This document shows, piece by piece, positions 1 to 9,187 of a stretch of 64,000 bases of DNA. The DNA comes from Acidianus infernus (GTDB taxonomy: Archaea > Thermoproteota > Thermoprotei_A > Sulfolobales > Sulfolobaceae), in assembly GCF_009729545.1 (NCBI RefSeq), contig NZ_WFIY01000004.1, positions 1,772,001 through 1,836,000 on the forward strand, read 5' to 3'. Every line of letters begins with the position of its first letter. Positions within the stretch are counted from its first letter, which is position 1. The position numbers and the translations under genes were made by a program. The notes below the pieces were generated by a model, which was not told the DNA's origin, did not search any database, and saw only the letters and a program-made list of their open reading frames with translations.

Positions 1-267
1 AAGCCCTGTATCGTTAAATATTAGGTTTTTGGCTATAGTTACTACTATAGGAGTTACGTTTGGTGGAATTATATGATATGCCTCAAATGAGTAAAATGCT
101 GGATCTTGTGTAAATGGTATTGCAGACTTAGATATTGTTATATTTAATGGAAATACTGGCTTATAAATCTCTGGAGCAGTTTCTGCTGTACTTGGGACTA
201 CTATTGAAAATATAAGGACAAAAAATAATAAAGAAGATAAGATTGGAATTATTTTCTTCTTATTCAT
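1..267 (-). CDS. Secreted protein, N-terminal part only (cut by window start)
   Basis: The reading frame stays open from the ATG at 267 to the window edge (89 codons). The first 28 residues look like a signal peptide: a lysine-rich start, a hydrophobic stretch, then a small-residue cleavage region. The visible mature part is rich in Pro, Ile and Asn-X-Thr sites, as in exported Sulfolobales proteins. The ATG overlaps the TGA of the upstream protease gene (ATGA), and a GAGGTGAG ribosome-binding site sits just before it, so the two are probably co-translated. Function cannot be read from this piece. A partner of the protease or a surface protein would fit. Confidence 0.75.
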   Translation of the reverse strand, partial: MNKKKIIPILSSLLFFVLIFSIVVPSTAETAPEIYKPVFPLNITISKSAIPFTQDPAFYSFEAYHIIPPNVTPIVVTIAKNLIFNDTGL

Positions 268-3200
268 TTTTTCTCACCTCTTCCTTTAAATATAAATAAA
301 AATATAGCTATTATACCAAGGACTATACCTATTGATCCTAATATTTCCCCAGTAGTTAAGGATGAACGCAATGAAGAGACGTCATGAGATAAAGATGACG
401 AAATTTGAGCGTCTACTACTTCATGATATGAATTAAATATCACAGCTGATAAATTGTACTCGAGCCCATCGCATACTTCTATTGTAATGTAATAAGCTCC
501 AGATGGTTCTATACTAGCATTAAACGGAACAGTAACTAGTACACCATTGGATGTAGCTTCTGAAGTAAAACTGACTAATTTTCCATCTATATAAGCCCCT
601 ATAACTTTCAAATTCTTTCCAGATATATTGAATTGTATTGTCGATGATGAAGTAGTTACATTAATTGGAGAATAGGCTACTATTGTTGGAGTAGGCAAGT
701 TTGTTACTTCCATAACGTTCTTATAATACACTCCCTCAAGGTTAACCTTACTGCATGTAATATTAAATGCATACTTAGAATCTTCAATCACAGTGGAAAC
801 TAAAGTCGCGTTAGACTTCACCAAATTTAATGCAGACGCATTAATTACATGTCCTATTGTGTCTTGTATTAAACATAAGGAAGAGGATATAGCATGAATG
901 GATGCTAACTCTGATCTCTCAACTATTAATGTAGAGTTAATTGAATCCACAAAACCAATTTCAGAACATTTAACCACGAGACCATGTAAGCATTCTATCG
1001 TTATACTAGGGCTATATATTCCTTGTAAAATATAGTTAGTGCCATTAAATATTAGCAGTGGAACCTTACTAACATTTTGTGGAGTAATTATCTTACTACC
1101 TATATATGTATATGGTAGCACATCAAAATATGAATAACCAGTTATTATATTCTCACCACTAGCTGATGTTCCCTCTATTACCACATCCCAGAAACCAGAT
1201 AAACTCTGAATTGGATCGCCTTTATAAATTGTACATTGTTCATTTAATATAGAAGGAATTTGGTAAACTGCTTCCCATTCACCTAAAGTCGAATTATATT
1301 GCATTGGAACTCCTGCATAAAATTCCACCAATAGCTGTTCGAAGTTTAATTCTGCTGGAATAAATCCAGCTGTAAATTCTCCGTACTTTACTTCAGTGCC
1401 ATTAGAATAAGTTATATTAGCAAATACCTTAATGCATTGGCCTTCATAAACCTCTGAAACGCTCTTAACTTGATATGATAAGCTAGAATTGCTAATATAA
1501 ATGAACGTGGTGAAGTTACCATAGCATGGTCCAAATATGCTATGTAAGTAGGAAGTTATTACTACCTTATAGTAACCTGGAGTTACATTATTAGGAATCG
1601 TAATATTTGCTATATGAAACTCAAATAGATTATAAACTCCTAGAATTGTTTTATCTGGGGCTAATGTCATAGGAACTTTTGCTATTATTTTTCCATTAAG
1701 TGAAATTAATTCTGCATAAGCCGTTGCATTAAATATCCCTTGAAAACAAGGATTGAAAATGAAGCCTATTACAGTAATATTTTCTCCTGGGTAAGCAGAA
1801 GTCATTCCATCATTTATTGGAGGTATTACAGCACCGTAAACAACTAGCCCAAAATACTCCCATTCATAGGCAAAACCGCAAGTATTATTAGCTTCAATAA
1901 TGTAAGTCCCTTCAGGTTGAGGATATAACAATATTAACGTTCCACGATAATCGCCGTAATGCCTAGTATGGACTAAAGGAGTGACTGAAACTACCTTACC
2001 ATGATATAACATTGTCATAGTAACCGTAGTATTTATTACAGGTTGACCTTCTGGATTATAAATACATACACAAAATCTCACAGGAGCGTTTGGAGGTATT
2101 ATACCCTCTGGAGGAGATATTATATTGAAAGAATATCCAACATCTATATCTACTTGCGATATTCCAGATAATCCTCCTGCAGTCCCATTAACTACTATAG
2201 TCCAACAATTTGCAGGGTCTCCTTTACTTATTGTGAAATTGCCTACCCAATACGTTCCGTTATACTTTAAAGGTACACTAGCCAAGAAGCCTTTAAGAGT
2301 GTAAATGTAAGCATTGAAATTTCCACTAGTTACTATTGTTCCGTTCGGATAACTTATCTCAGCTACTATACGGAAAGTAGTACAATAACAATACCATGGC
2401 ATGGTAAAGCCTGGTTCGCAGGTGCTTAGTGAAATTTCCAATTCTGGGTGAGAACTTAGGTAATCCTTTATTACTTCTTCTAGAACGCCTACATTAGGCG
2501 TACCTAATCCAGTAACTAAGTTATAGCCTGCATGAGCTAAATATTTCCCATTAAATCCTTGAGTGACCTCGTGGAATGCCTCTTGATAAAGTGTAGAATT
2601 CTCATATATAGAATAAAGAATTGGGGCAACTAGGCCTAATGGCCGCCCTATGTAAGAGTCAATATCCGCTATTACGCCACCCCATAGCTGGGTAGATAAG
2701 CTAGTACCCCCAATTACCTCTTTATTACCCAGTACTATAGTTATAAACCCAGTATAAGGATTGGCATCTGCGGATACATCTGGAGTCGCCCTAGTATCTG
2801 ACTTAGTAATAGAAGCCTGCCAGTAAGGAGCTGGGAAGAAAGTGCTATAACCCCCGCCAGAAGCTACAGTTGAAGTGCCTACACCTAAATACTGCGGTAA
2901 TACACTCCAAGCGTTTTCATAGCCATAAACTGCAGTAGAGTTCATTGAAGCAATGTAACCAGAAGTTATTTGCGGATATAATGAAGTACCACCAACTGAT
3001 AATACAAAAGGCGACGAAGATGGAAATACTACTCCTCCAAAAGTTGTGTAAGTTCCTTCGTATGCACCTTGATCACCAGAGGCTCCTATAAAGGTTATCC
3101 CTTCTGCACTACCCAGTTCAAAGTAATAGTTTACTAAAGGATAATTGACAATAGGAAATCCTTCATAATATGCGTACATTCCGCTAGCCGTAAATTCGTT

Positions 3201-4196
3201 CTCTGGAGCTCCAAAGCTCATGTCTACTACTTGTGCATTATCCGCGGAAACTATGTATATTATAGCTTGAAGAATATCGCAGAAGAGACATCCATGAGAT
3301 AAAACGAGTTCTATATGAGCATACGGAGCCATTGTGTGAACAGCTTCTACATCTAATGCTGTTTCTATATACCAACCAGTAAATAATCCAAATATTGGTT
3401 TATATGGACCTATAGGAACTATAGTTAAATTAGCCGGAGGCAGGTGAAATTCTTGATCAAATTCTTGAATATCTTGACAGATTAGTGGGTCTCCCCAAGC
3501 ATCAATGATTGCTACAGTAACGTTCTTACCTTCTGGACCGGTAACATTATAAGCTCCTTCAAGATCTTGTGGAGAATACATAGTATAAGCAAAATTTAAG
3601 CCTAATGGAACTTGTTTAGATGAATTAGTAGGCTTTAAGACTCCGTCGACTAATTTTCCTAAGACTAAATACTGAGTTTTTACGGCAGTATAATTAGTTA
3701 AACCACCTATTAAAACATTCTGGAGGGCAGGAGGAATATTAGGTTTACTATACGGTTTGTAAAATATTTCTTGTCCATTTTTATATAAGTAAAGCTGAGT
3801 TTCAAATAACGCATTAACCTTAAATGCTGGTGCTTCTGCCATTAAGGAGAATGGCGTAGTAAATACTACGTTAAATCCATTAGATTTCAAATAGGATGAA
3901 ATTTCGTTAATTTTTTCTTGATCTCCAAATTCATTTATTATCTGTTGTCTACTTAAATGTACCTGACCGTGATATTCTTCTTGCATTAAAAGTAATAATT
4001 CATTCATATTCTTTGGTGGTAGGAATATATTTATATAAATAGGAGTATTTGAAGGAAGCTTACCTAGAGGGGTGCCATTAATTTCTGGAGCAATATAGCA
4101 ATTCTTGGCGGTTTGGGAATAAACTATTTCGATACCTCCTGTTACACTACTTAAAAATATTATAAAGACTAACAGAAAGACTAATGCACTTTTCAT
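264..4196 (-). CDS. Exported S53 (sedolisin/kumamolisin-type) acid protease, membrane-anchored
   Basis: A 1310-residue secreted protease. Residues 1-21 are a signal peptide, about 40-190 a pro-kumamolisin-type activation domain, and about 210-580 the S53 catalytic domain. The E..D pair (E278, D282 in ETALDVE), the oxyanion Asp (D375 in GASGDQG) and the nucleophile (S499 in GGTSLS) are all visible, so it should be active at acid pH. Residues 590-1250 are long, cysteine- and Asn-X-Ser/Thr-rich beta-type repeats. A transmembrane helix near 1283-1305 and a KGRGEKK tail anchor it to the cell surface. In the usual calcium site the Asp positions read Glu (HEVTQG) and Asn (GYNLVTGLG), which may mean altered calcium binding. 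The gene is coupled to the downstream secreted gene at 267. Confidence 0.93.
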   Translation of the reverse strand: MKSALVFLLVFIIFLSSVTGGIEIVYSQTAKNCYIAPEINGTPLGKLPSNTPIYINIFLPPKNMNELLLLMQEEYHGQVHLSRQQIINEFGDQEKINEISSYLKSNGFNVVFTTPFSLMAEAPAFKVNALFETQLYLYKNGQEIFYKPYSKPNIPPALQNVLIGGLTNYTAVKTQYLVLGKLVDGVLKPTNSSKQVPLGLNFAYTMYSPQDLEGAYNVTGPEGKNVTVAIIDAWGDPLICQDIQEFDQEFHLPPANLTIVPIGPYKPIFGLFTGWYIETALDVEAVHTMAPYAHIELVLSHGCLFCDILQAIIYIVSADNAQVVDMSFGAPENEFTASGMYAYYEGFPIVNYPLVNYYFELGSAEGITFIGASGDQGAYEGTYTTFGGVVFPSSSPFVLSVGGTSLYPQITSGYIASMNSTAVYGYENAWSVLPQYLGVGTSTVASGGGYSTFFPAPYWQASITKSDTRATPDVSADANPYTGFITIVLGNKEVIGGTSLSTQLWGGVIADIDSYIGRPLGLVAPILYSIYENSTLYQEAFHEVTQGFNGKYLAHAGYNLVTGLGTPNVGVLEEVIKDYLSSHPELEISLSTCEPGFTMPWYCYCTTFRIVAEISYPNGTIVTSGNFNAYIYTLKGFLASVPLKYNGTYWVGNFTISKGDPANCWTIVVNGTAGGLSGISQVDIDVGYSFNIISPPEGIIPPNAPVRFCVCIYNPEGQPVINTTVTMTMLYHGKVVSVTPLVHTRHYGDYRGTLILLYPQPEGTYIIEANNTCGFAYEWEYFGLVVYGAVIPPINDGMTSAYPGENITVIGFIFNPCFQGIFNATAYAELISLNGKIIAKVPMTLAPDKTILGVYNLFEFHIANITIPNNVTPGYYKVVITSYLHSIFGPCYGNFTTFIYISNSSLSYQVKSVSEVYEGQCIKVFANITYSNGTEVKYGEFTAGFIPAELNFEQLLVEFYAGVPMQYNSTLGEWEAVYQIPSILNEQCTIYKGDPIQSLSGFWDVVIEGTSASGENIITGYSYFDVLPYTYIGSKIITPQNVSKVPLLIFNGTNYILQGIYSPSITIECLHGLVVKCSEIGFVDSINSTLIVERSELASIHAISSSLCLIQDTIGHVINASALNLVKSNATLVSTVIEDSKYAFNITCSKVNLEGVYYKNVMEVTNLPTPTIVAYSPINVTTSSSTIQFNISGKNLKVIGAYIDGKLVSFTSEATSNGVLVTVPFNASIEPSGAYYITIEVCDGLEYNLSAVIFNSYHEVVDAQISSSLSHDVSSLRSSLTTGEILGSIGIVLGIIAIFLFIFKGRGEKK

Positions 4197-4316
4197 ACGA
4201 ATAATAAATTACCATAACTTTTTAAACATTATGTTTGTATTCTATATAAATCATTAAATTAAAGTAAAAGAAAGAAGGTAAAAGGTATTTAATATTAAGA
4301 ATAGAAGGCTTTCAGC

Positions 4317-5060
4317 ATGAGGTTAATATCTTGGAACGTTAACGGATTAAAGGCTATTATGAGCAAAGGATTCATAGATACAGTAAAAAGTTTTAACGCT
4401 GATATTCTAATGTTTCAAGAGATAAAAACTGACGTAATTCCCTTAGATCTTCAATCACTAGGATACGAAATCTATGTTTTTCCAGCCAAAAGAAAGGGAT
4501 ATAGCGGAACAATGTCTATGACCAGAATTCATCCAATTTCAGTTTCTTATGGGCTAGGAAAGGAAGAATATGACAGCGAAGGAAGAGTTATAATCCTAGA
4601 GTACCCAGCGTATTATGTAATTAACACTTATTTCCCTAACGCTGGAGAAGGATTAAAGAGATTAGATTTTAAGCTATCTTTCAATAGAGACTTTGAAAAA
4701 TTTGTGACATCTCTTAAAAAACCTTGTATTATCTGCGGAGATTTTAATGTAGCTCATCAAGAAATAGATATTGCCAGACCTAAAGATAACATAAATCACG
4801 CAGGGTTCACGCCTCAAGAAAGAGAATGGTTTTCTCATTTCTTATCTTTGGGTTACGTAGATACCTATAGAATGTTTGTCAAAGAAGGTGGCCATTATAG
4901 CTGGTGGTCCTATAGATTTCATGCTAGAGAAAAGAACATAGGTTGGAGGATAGATTACTGCGTAGTTTCTCAATCCCTCAAGGACAGAGTAATTAAAGCG
5001 GACATACTTGAAAAGGTAATGGGATCTGATCACGCTCCAATATTATTGGAAATACAATAA
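4317..5060 (+). CDS. xth: Exodeoxyribonuclease III / AP endonuclease
   Basis: A 247-residue single-domain endonuclease/exonuclease/phosphatase-fold enzyme. It cuts DNA 5' of abasic sites in base-excision repair and can act as a 3'-5' exonuclease. The N-terminal ISWNVNGLKA, the metal-binding QEIKT, GDFNVAH and the C-terminal GSDHAPI motif are all intact, and the length is normal for the family. The ATG at 4317 places the conserved MRLISWN at the very start. It is a stand-alone gene with the small NifX-like gene 32 bases downstream, which has its own TATA box. Confidence 0.95.
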   Translation: MRLISWNVNGLKAIMSKGFIDTVKSFNADILMFQEIKTDVIPLDLQSLGYEIYVFPAKRKGYSGTMSMTRIHPISVSYGLGKEEYDSEGRVIILEYPAYYVINTYFPNAGEGLKRLDFKLSFNRDFEKFVTSLKKPCIICGDFNVAHQEIDIARPKDNINHAGFTPQEREWFSHFLSLGYVDTYRMFVKEGGHYSWWSYRFHAREKNIGWRIDYCVVSQSLKDRVIKADILEKVMGSDHAPILLEIQ

Positions 5061-5092
5061 CTTTTTATATCCGATATCGAAATCGATAATTA
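5061..5092 (+). promoter_or_regulatory. Promoter with palindromic operator candidate
   Basis: A TATA-like TTTTTATAT (5062-5070) lies about 26 bases before the ATG at 5093, fitting a leaderless transcript. Between the two is a perfect inverted repeat, TATCGA-AA-TCGATA, at 5075-5088. A symmetric site between the TATA box and the start is where an archaeal repressor would block polymerase. The regulator is not identifiable from the sequence. Confidence 0.5.
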
Positions 5093-5449
5093 ATGAGAGT
5101 AGCAATCCCAGTAACTAAAGGGAGAGTTGACGGTCCCGGTGAAGGAGAGGAAGTGCTAATCTACGAAATTGACGGAGATGAAGTAAAACTTGTTGAAAAA
5201 TATGAGAATCCCGCACTAAAGGCTACCGCTGCGAGAGGAGCTCATATGTTAAAGTCAGCACTGGATAAAGGAGTTGACGCGGTGATAGTTGCTGAAATAG
5301 GCCCACCTGGAGTTAGATTACTTAAAGGTAAAGCAAAGATCTTCCTGGCAGAAGGATTAACTGTCGAAGAAGCTTTAGAGAAGCTAAAGAAAGGAGAACT
5401 ACAAGAAACTGATAAACCAACACACGACGAGCACCATCACGGGTTTTAA
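5093..5449 (+). CDS. NifX/NifB-type dinitrogenase iron-molybdenum cofactor domain protein
   Basis: A 118-residue single-domain protein of the RNase-H-like NifX/NafY/NifB-C fold (MRVAIPVTKGRVDGPGEGEEVLIYEID, with the typical E-x-P-A-x-A segment and GVDAVIVAEIGPPG). Members bind iron-sulfur or molybdenum cofactor precursors. In organisms without nitrogenase they are presumed metallocluster carriers. The C-terminus ends in a His-rich tail (HDEHHHGF) that could bind metal. A leaderless promoter with a palindrome precedes it. The neighbour at 5485 is DsrE-like, also a small sulfur/metal-type protein, but no specific pathway is shown. Confidence 0.85.
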   Translation: MRVAIPVTKGRVDGPGEGEEVLIYEIDGDEVKLVEKYENPALKATAARGAHMLKSALDKGVDAVIVAEIGPPGVRLLKGKAKIFLAEGLTVEEALEKLKKGELQETDKPTHDEHHHGF

Positions 5450-5484
5450 AAATTTTTATACGTTAAACTTTTTTTACTCAAAAA

Positions 5485-5844
5485 ATGTTTTATCTTATGG
5501 CAAAGATCTTCGTTATTTCAACCGCAGGAAAAGATGATATTAATAGAGCAACGATGGCAATAAATTTTGCACTAGGAGCGAGGAAAAATGCAGGAGCTAC
5601 AGTTGCATTTATGTTCCTCGGAAGAGGAGTAGAAACTTTATTAAGAGAAGCTGCAAACGCACCACAAATGAAGAAGATGATAGAAGAAATGATTAATGCA
5701 GGAATTGACGTGAGTTATTGCGGTATTTCGTTGAAAAACTTAGGTTTAAACAAGGATTTAATATTCGACGGAATAAGGGAAGTAATGGGCGGTGTAGAAA
5801 CTGCAAAAAGAATTGACGAAGGTTATGCTGTAGTAAGCTTCTGA
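5485..5844 (+). CDS. DsrE/DsrF-like family protein
   Basis: A 119-residue DsrE-fold protein (AKIFVISTAGKDDINRATMAINFALGA, then AFMFLGRGVETLL and a C-terminal GGVETAKRIDEGYAVVSF). In sulfur-metabolising archaea DsrE proteins act as sulfur carriers through conserved cysteines. Here a Cys occurs at SYCGISL near residue 75, the usual region, but a sulfur-carrier role is only an inference. The ATG at 5485 lies about 27 bases after TTTTTATA (5454-5461), as expected for leaderless translation. An internal ATG at 5497 would remove MFYL. Confidence 0.82.
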   Translation: MFYLMAKIFVISTAGKDDINRATMAINFALGARKNAGATVAFMFLGRGVETLLREAANAPQMKKMIEEMINAGIDVSYCGISLKNLGLNKDLIFDGIREVMGGVETAKRIDEGYAVVSF

Positions 5845-5952
5845 TGAAGAGCTCAGCTCACTCAGAAGAGATGAAGAAAGCTAAATAACTGATTAATTTT
5901 TTCCTCCTTATCTTATTATTAATTTATAATCTCCTTTAGATATAATTCTCTC

Positions 5953-7140
5953 ATGACAAGAAAAATCTTAATGCATGTAGGCCCTGAAACAATAGATTAC
6001 GACGTGCTTTTAGGAGGAGTTAAAGGAGATGTAGGATTTACATCTAAGGAATTCGTTGATGCAATGTCGTTTTCCCTAAAGTTCTTAAGGAAACTAATGG
6101 GAGTAAGCGAAAGTTATCAGCCATTCATAATTCCAGGTGGCGGAACTTCTGCAATGGAAAGTGTAACCTCTTTACTCAGAAAAGGGGATAAGGTCTTAGT
6201 AGTATCTAACGGAGTTTTCGGCAATCGTTGGATAGACATTTTTTCTAGATATCCGGTTAATGTAAAGGCGTTAAAGGCAAAAGCCGGATACTATGTTAAA
6301 CCAGAGGAAATTGAAGAGGAAGTTAAGAAAGATAATTATACAATGGTCACAATGACTCACGTAGAGACTAGTACTGGAGTTAGAGAGCCTATTGCTGAAG
6401 TTACTAAAAGAATAAGGGATTACGTAGATCTCATAGTAGTAGACGGAGTTGCAAGCGTGGGAGGAGAAGAAGTTAGAGCAGAAGACTGGAAAGTTGACGT
6501 GTTTCTAACAGCCAGCCAGAAAGCAATAGGCACTCCGCCTGGAGCAGGCTTGCTCGTAGTTTCAGAGAACGCTACAAAAAGATTAGGTGAGGATAGCGTT
6601 GCGGGTTATTATCTTAACTTGAAGAACTGGCTAGGAGTCATGCAGTCAATGGAGAAAGGTAAGGCTTCCTATTTCTCAACACTACCAGTTCATTTAATTT
6701 TAATGATAAAGAAAGCATTCGAACTAATAGAGACTGAAGGTATTGAAAATAGAATAAGAAGGCATGAAATTGTCTCTTCTGCAGTAAGAAAAGGGATAGA
6801 AGCTTTAGGTTTAGAAATAGTGGCAAAAACTCCAGAAGCTTATAGCAATACTGTAACCGGGGTAATGCTGAAAAAAGCTAATCCTAATGATTTACTTTCA
6901 ATGTCCTTAGCTGAAGGAATAGAATTCGCCCCCGGCGTTCACCCAGATTTGGCAGGAAAATATTTTAGAATAGGACACATGGGATGGGTTAACATTAACG
7001 ACGTAATATCAGCAATAGCAGTAATTGAAAGAGTACTTAGCAAATTAGGAGAGCCAATAAACTTTGGAGAAGGCGTTAAGGCCGTTCAAGAATATCTAAT
7101 TAATGGTATTTCCATCTCCTCTTCCAACATTGCGCCATGA
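5953..7140 (+). CDS. Class V aminotransferase (serine-pyruvate / alanine-glyoxylate type)
   Basis: A 395-residue PLP enzyme of the class V, fold type I group. GGGTSAMES near 62-70 is the phosphate-binding loop, D164 in VVDGVAS contacts the PLP ring nitrogen, and K190 in TASQKAIGTPPG is the Schiff-base lysine. The family transfers the amino group of serine or alanine to pyruvate or glyoxylate, and the exact substrate cannot be read here. The C-terminal residues after about 384 are encoded where the gene overlaps, antisense, the tail of the decayed phosphodiesterase gene, so the original 3' end may have differed slightly. Confidence 0.9.
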   Translation: MTRKILMHVGPETIDYDVLLGGVKGDVGFTSKEFVDAMSFSLKFLRKLMGVSESYQPFIIPGGGTSAMESVTSLLRKGDKVLVVSNGVFGNRWIDIFSRYPVNVKALKAKAGYYVKPEEIEEEVKKDNYTMVTMTHVETSTGVREPIAEVTKRIRDYVDLIVVDGVASVGGEEVRAEDWKVDVFLTASQKAIGTPPGAGLLVVSENATKRLGEDSVAGYYLNLKNWLGVMQSMEKGKASYFSTLPVHLILMIKKAFELIETEGIENRIRRHEIVSSAVRKGIEALGLEIVAKTPEAYSNTVTGVMLKKANPNDLLSMSLAEGIEFAPGVHPDLAGKYFRIGHMGWVNINDVISAIAVIERVLSKLGEPINFGEGVKAVQEYLINGISISSSNIAP

Positions 7141-8127
7141 TGACCTTTATGTCCAGCATAGTCGTTTTTAAATCTATAGACGTAAACTTTCCTATAGATA
7201 CCTAAATAATCTGCATGGATATCAATTTTCTCTCCTTTTTCTGCTAATAATCTAAGTTCTTTGACTTTGTCTATCGTGAATACCTTAAAGTTTGGAGAAT
7301 TTCTCTTCTAGGTATTTTAAATCCTTTCGTCTCTTCATAAATATTGCTCTAGCGTCTCCAAAAGGCGGTAGATGAAACAAAGTCCTTATCTTCATCGAGC
7401 ATTATTGCATTCTCTGTTTGTATAAATCCGTGATCCGCAGTTATTATTGTGTCGTATCCTTTAGGAATATCCCTTAACATCATTAAAATAACATCTTTTA
7501 CTGCACGCAAAGTTAGTTCAGCGTAAGGCAAATATCTGTGAGCAGTTAAATTTATGTCAGGAATATAAAGTGTAATGAAATTTACTCCTTTTTCTCCAAA
7601 AATTTTAGCTTTATATATTCCGTCCCACAGAGTTCTATGACATTAGTATAGAGCATCTTAGTAAATTCGCTTCCGGCAATGCATTTAGGTAAGATTGAGA
7701 TACTCTTCTTACTTTTTCCCTGGCTTTTTTGCCTATGTTTTTCACGTTAAAAACTTCCTCCATTGATTTTTCTAAAGCTTTTTAAGTAAATCAACTTCTG
7801 ACGTTTCTGGCATAGTATACTTCAAAGCGTTTATTACTCCTACCTTATCCACATAAGTGGTGTAACCTAAAATTTTGTGCTCTTCAGGCTTCGTAGCGGT
7901 CATGAGCGTAGTTAAAGCTGTTGCCGTAGTTGATGGAAATACAGTGTAAATTTTATTCCTTCTACAGCAGATTTCAAAATGTTATATCCCATTCCATCAA
8001 TTAATACAAGGAATATTTTATCTGATAAGGTAATATTAGAACAATACTCCTTGTCGCCAACTAACGCGTCCTCTATACTACATGCTACGTTATATAGGTT
8101 GTTCCTTGAGTAATCTGGATACATCAT
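7086..8127 (-). pseudogene. AlkP-superfamily phosphodiesterase/nucleotide pyrophosphatase, frameshifted
   Basis: Minus-strand reading recovers an almost complete protein in shifting frames. The first piece is MMYPDYSRN...LVLIDGMGYNILKSA, in frame from 8127. After a shift near 7945 come VFPSTTATALTTL, then KPEEHKILGYTTY. Further on are TIITADHGFIQTENA and, in another frame, FHLPPFGDARAIFMK. It ends GHHGAMLEEEMEIPLIRYS with a stop at 7088-7086. IDGMGY, the PSTTATA nucleophile region and ADHG are hallmark metal and nucleophile segments of this superfamily. Several frameshifts and deletions make it non-functional. Its last 55 bases overlap the 3' end of the convergent aminotransferase gene. Confidence 0.85.
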
Positions 8128-8202
8128 TTTAGTAGTATTGGTTTGACAGACATTATTAAATCACACTAAACGTTTTTTACTTAAGAGTAAATAGTTTCAT
8201 AA

Positions 8203-8967
8203 ATGGAGAAATCGCCTGAAAGTCGACTAAAGATAGTTGCAATTTTGCTTGCGATATCTACTGGAGTATTTTATATTTCTTATGCCTTAATTTTCTATTT
8301 TATTTATGTTCTTAAGAATAATTTTTTCATTGAAATGATTTTTCCAGGAACAATAGGAGTATCGTTAGTAACTTTACTTCCAATAGGTTTTTTGACTAGA
8401 GGACTAAGAAATACAAATTTTAATATAGGTTACCTAATGTATGTAACTGGTATAATTCTCTTTGAATTTATACCAATTCCTTTCTTAATCTTTCTGGGAA
8501 ATTTTTTCTTAGGAATAACTTATAGAGATATCGGTAGATTAGAAAAAAATAAAAAATTAGAAAATGCAGGTTGGGTGGCATCAGTTCCCTTTGTTTCATT
8601 TATAGGATTTTCGCTTTGTTATGCGTATTATAAATCTCCAGAAGAAGTTGAGAAAGAGGAAGAAAAAAAGAAAGAAATGGAAGAAATTAAGCCATCTCCT
8701 GTTCCTTATCAAATAAGAATAGGTAAGATGACAAGCAATGGAGATTTTGAGTTTTCCTTTTATTCTCCTAGAGAAGATAAAATACTTAGCATAAAATTTG
8801 AGGATAAGACGATTAATACAGAAATTCCAGTAAAGGTAGGGAAAAACATGGTAAAAAGTAGAGTTCAAATTGATCCCTTAAAAATGATTGCTGGAAATCT
8901 CTATAATATAACAATAACATTCAGTAACGGAGAGACGTTCACTGCAGTAGTCGAATATATGCCTTAA
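8203..8967 (+). CDS. Four-to-five-helix membrane protein with C-terminal beta-rich domain
   Basis: A 254-residue protein of unknown function. Hydrophobic helices lie near residues 10-38, 41-64, 75-106 (one long or two helices) and 124-145. A charged linker of Lys/Glu (about 150-168) follows, then a soluble domain that looks beta-stranded. The arrangement resembles the Sulfolobales-specific DUF973-type membrane proteins, but that assignment is by look only. It stands between the decayed phosphodiesterase and a truncated HEPN gene, and the 8203 ATG is preceded by an A/T-rich promoter-like stretch. Confidence 0.7.
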   Translation: MEKSPESRLKIVAILLAISTGVFYISYALIFYFIYVLKNNFFIEMIFPGTIGVSLVTLLPIGFLTRGLRNTNFNIGYLMYVTGIILFEFIPIPFLIFLGNFFLGITYRDIGRLEKNKKLENAGWVASVPFVSFIGFSLCYAYYKSPEEVEKEEEKKKEMEEIKPSPVPYQIRIGKMTSNGDFEFSFYSPREDKILSIKFEDKTINTEIPVKVGKNMVKSRVQIDPLKMIAGNLYNITITFSNGETFTAVVEYMP

Positions 8968-8977
8968 GGGTACTACA

Positions 8978-9187
8978 ATGTCATTCGATGTTGCATTAGA
9001 GTACTTAAATAAAGCAAAGGAATATCTTAATGCTTCAAGATTATTATTTTCAAATTCGTCATATAATGTTTCATCATTAGCTAGTGGAGTTTCTGCACAA
9101 CTTGCAATAAAGACACATTTAGGAATAGAAGTTCCTAGAACCCGCGAAATAAGGAAACTATTAAGCATAATTATTGAAGATAGATGA
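8978..9187 (+). pseudogene. Truncated HEPN-domain protein
   Basis: A 69-residue frame beginning SFDVALEYLNKAKEYLNASRLLF, a typical first helix of HEPN proteins, with the usual ARxLF-like segment. The following helix (SSLASGVSAQLAIKTHLG) and PRTREIRKLLS are also HEPN-like. Family members are about 120-135 residues, so the second half, with the catalytic RxxxxH, is missing. HEPN proteins usually pair with a MNT nucleotidyltransferase as toxin-antitoxin, and no partner is present. It is probably a gene remnant, 10 bases downstream of the membrane-protein gene. Confidence 0.6.
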
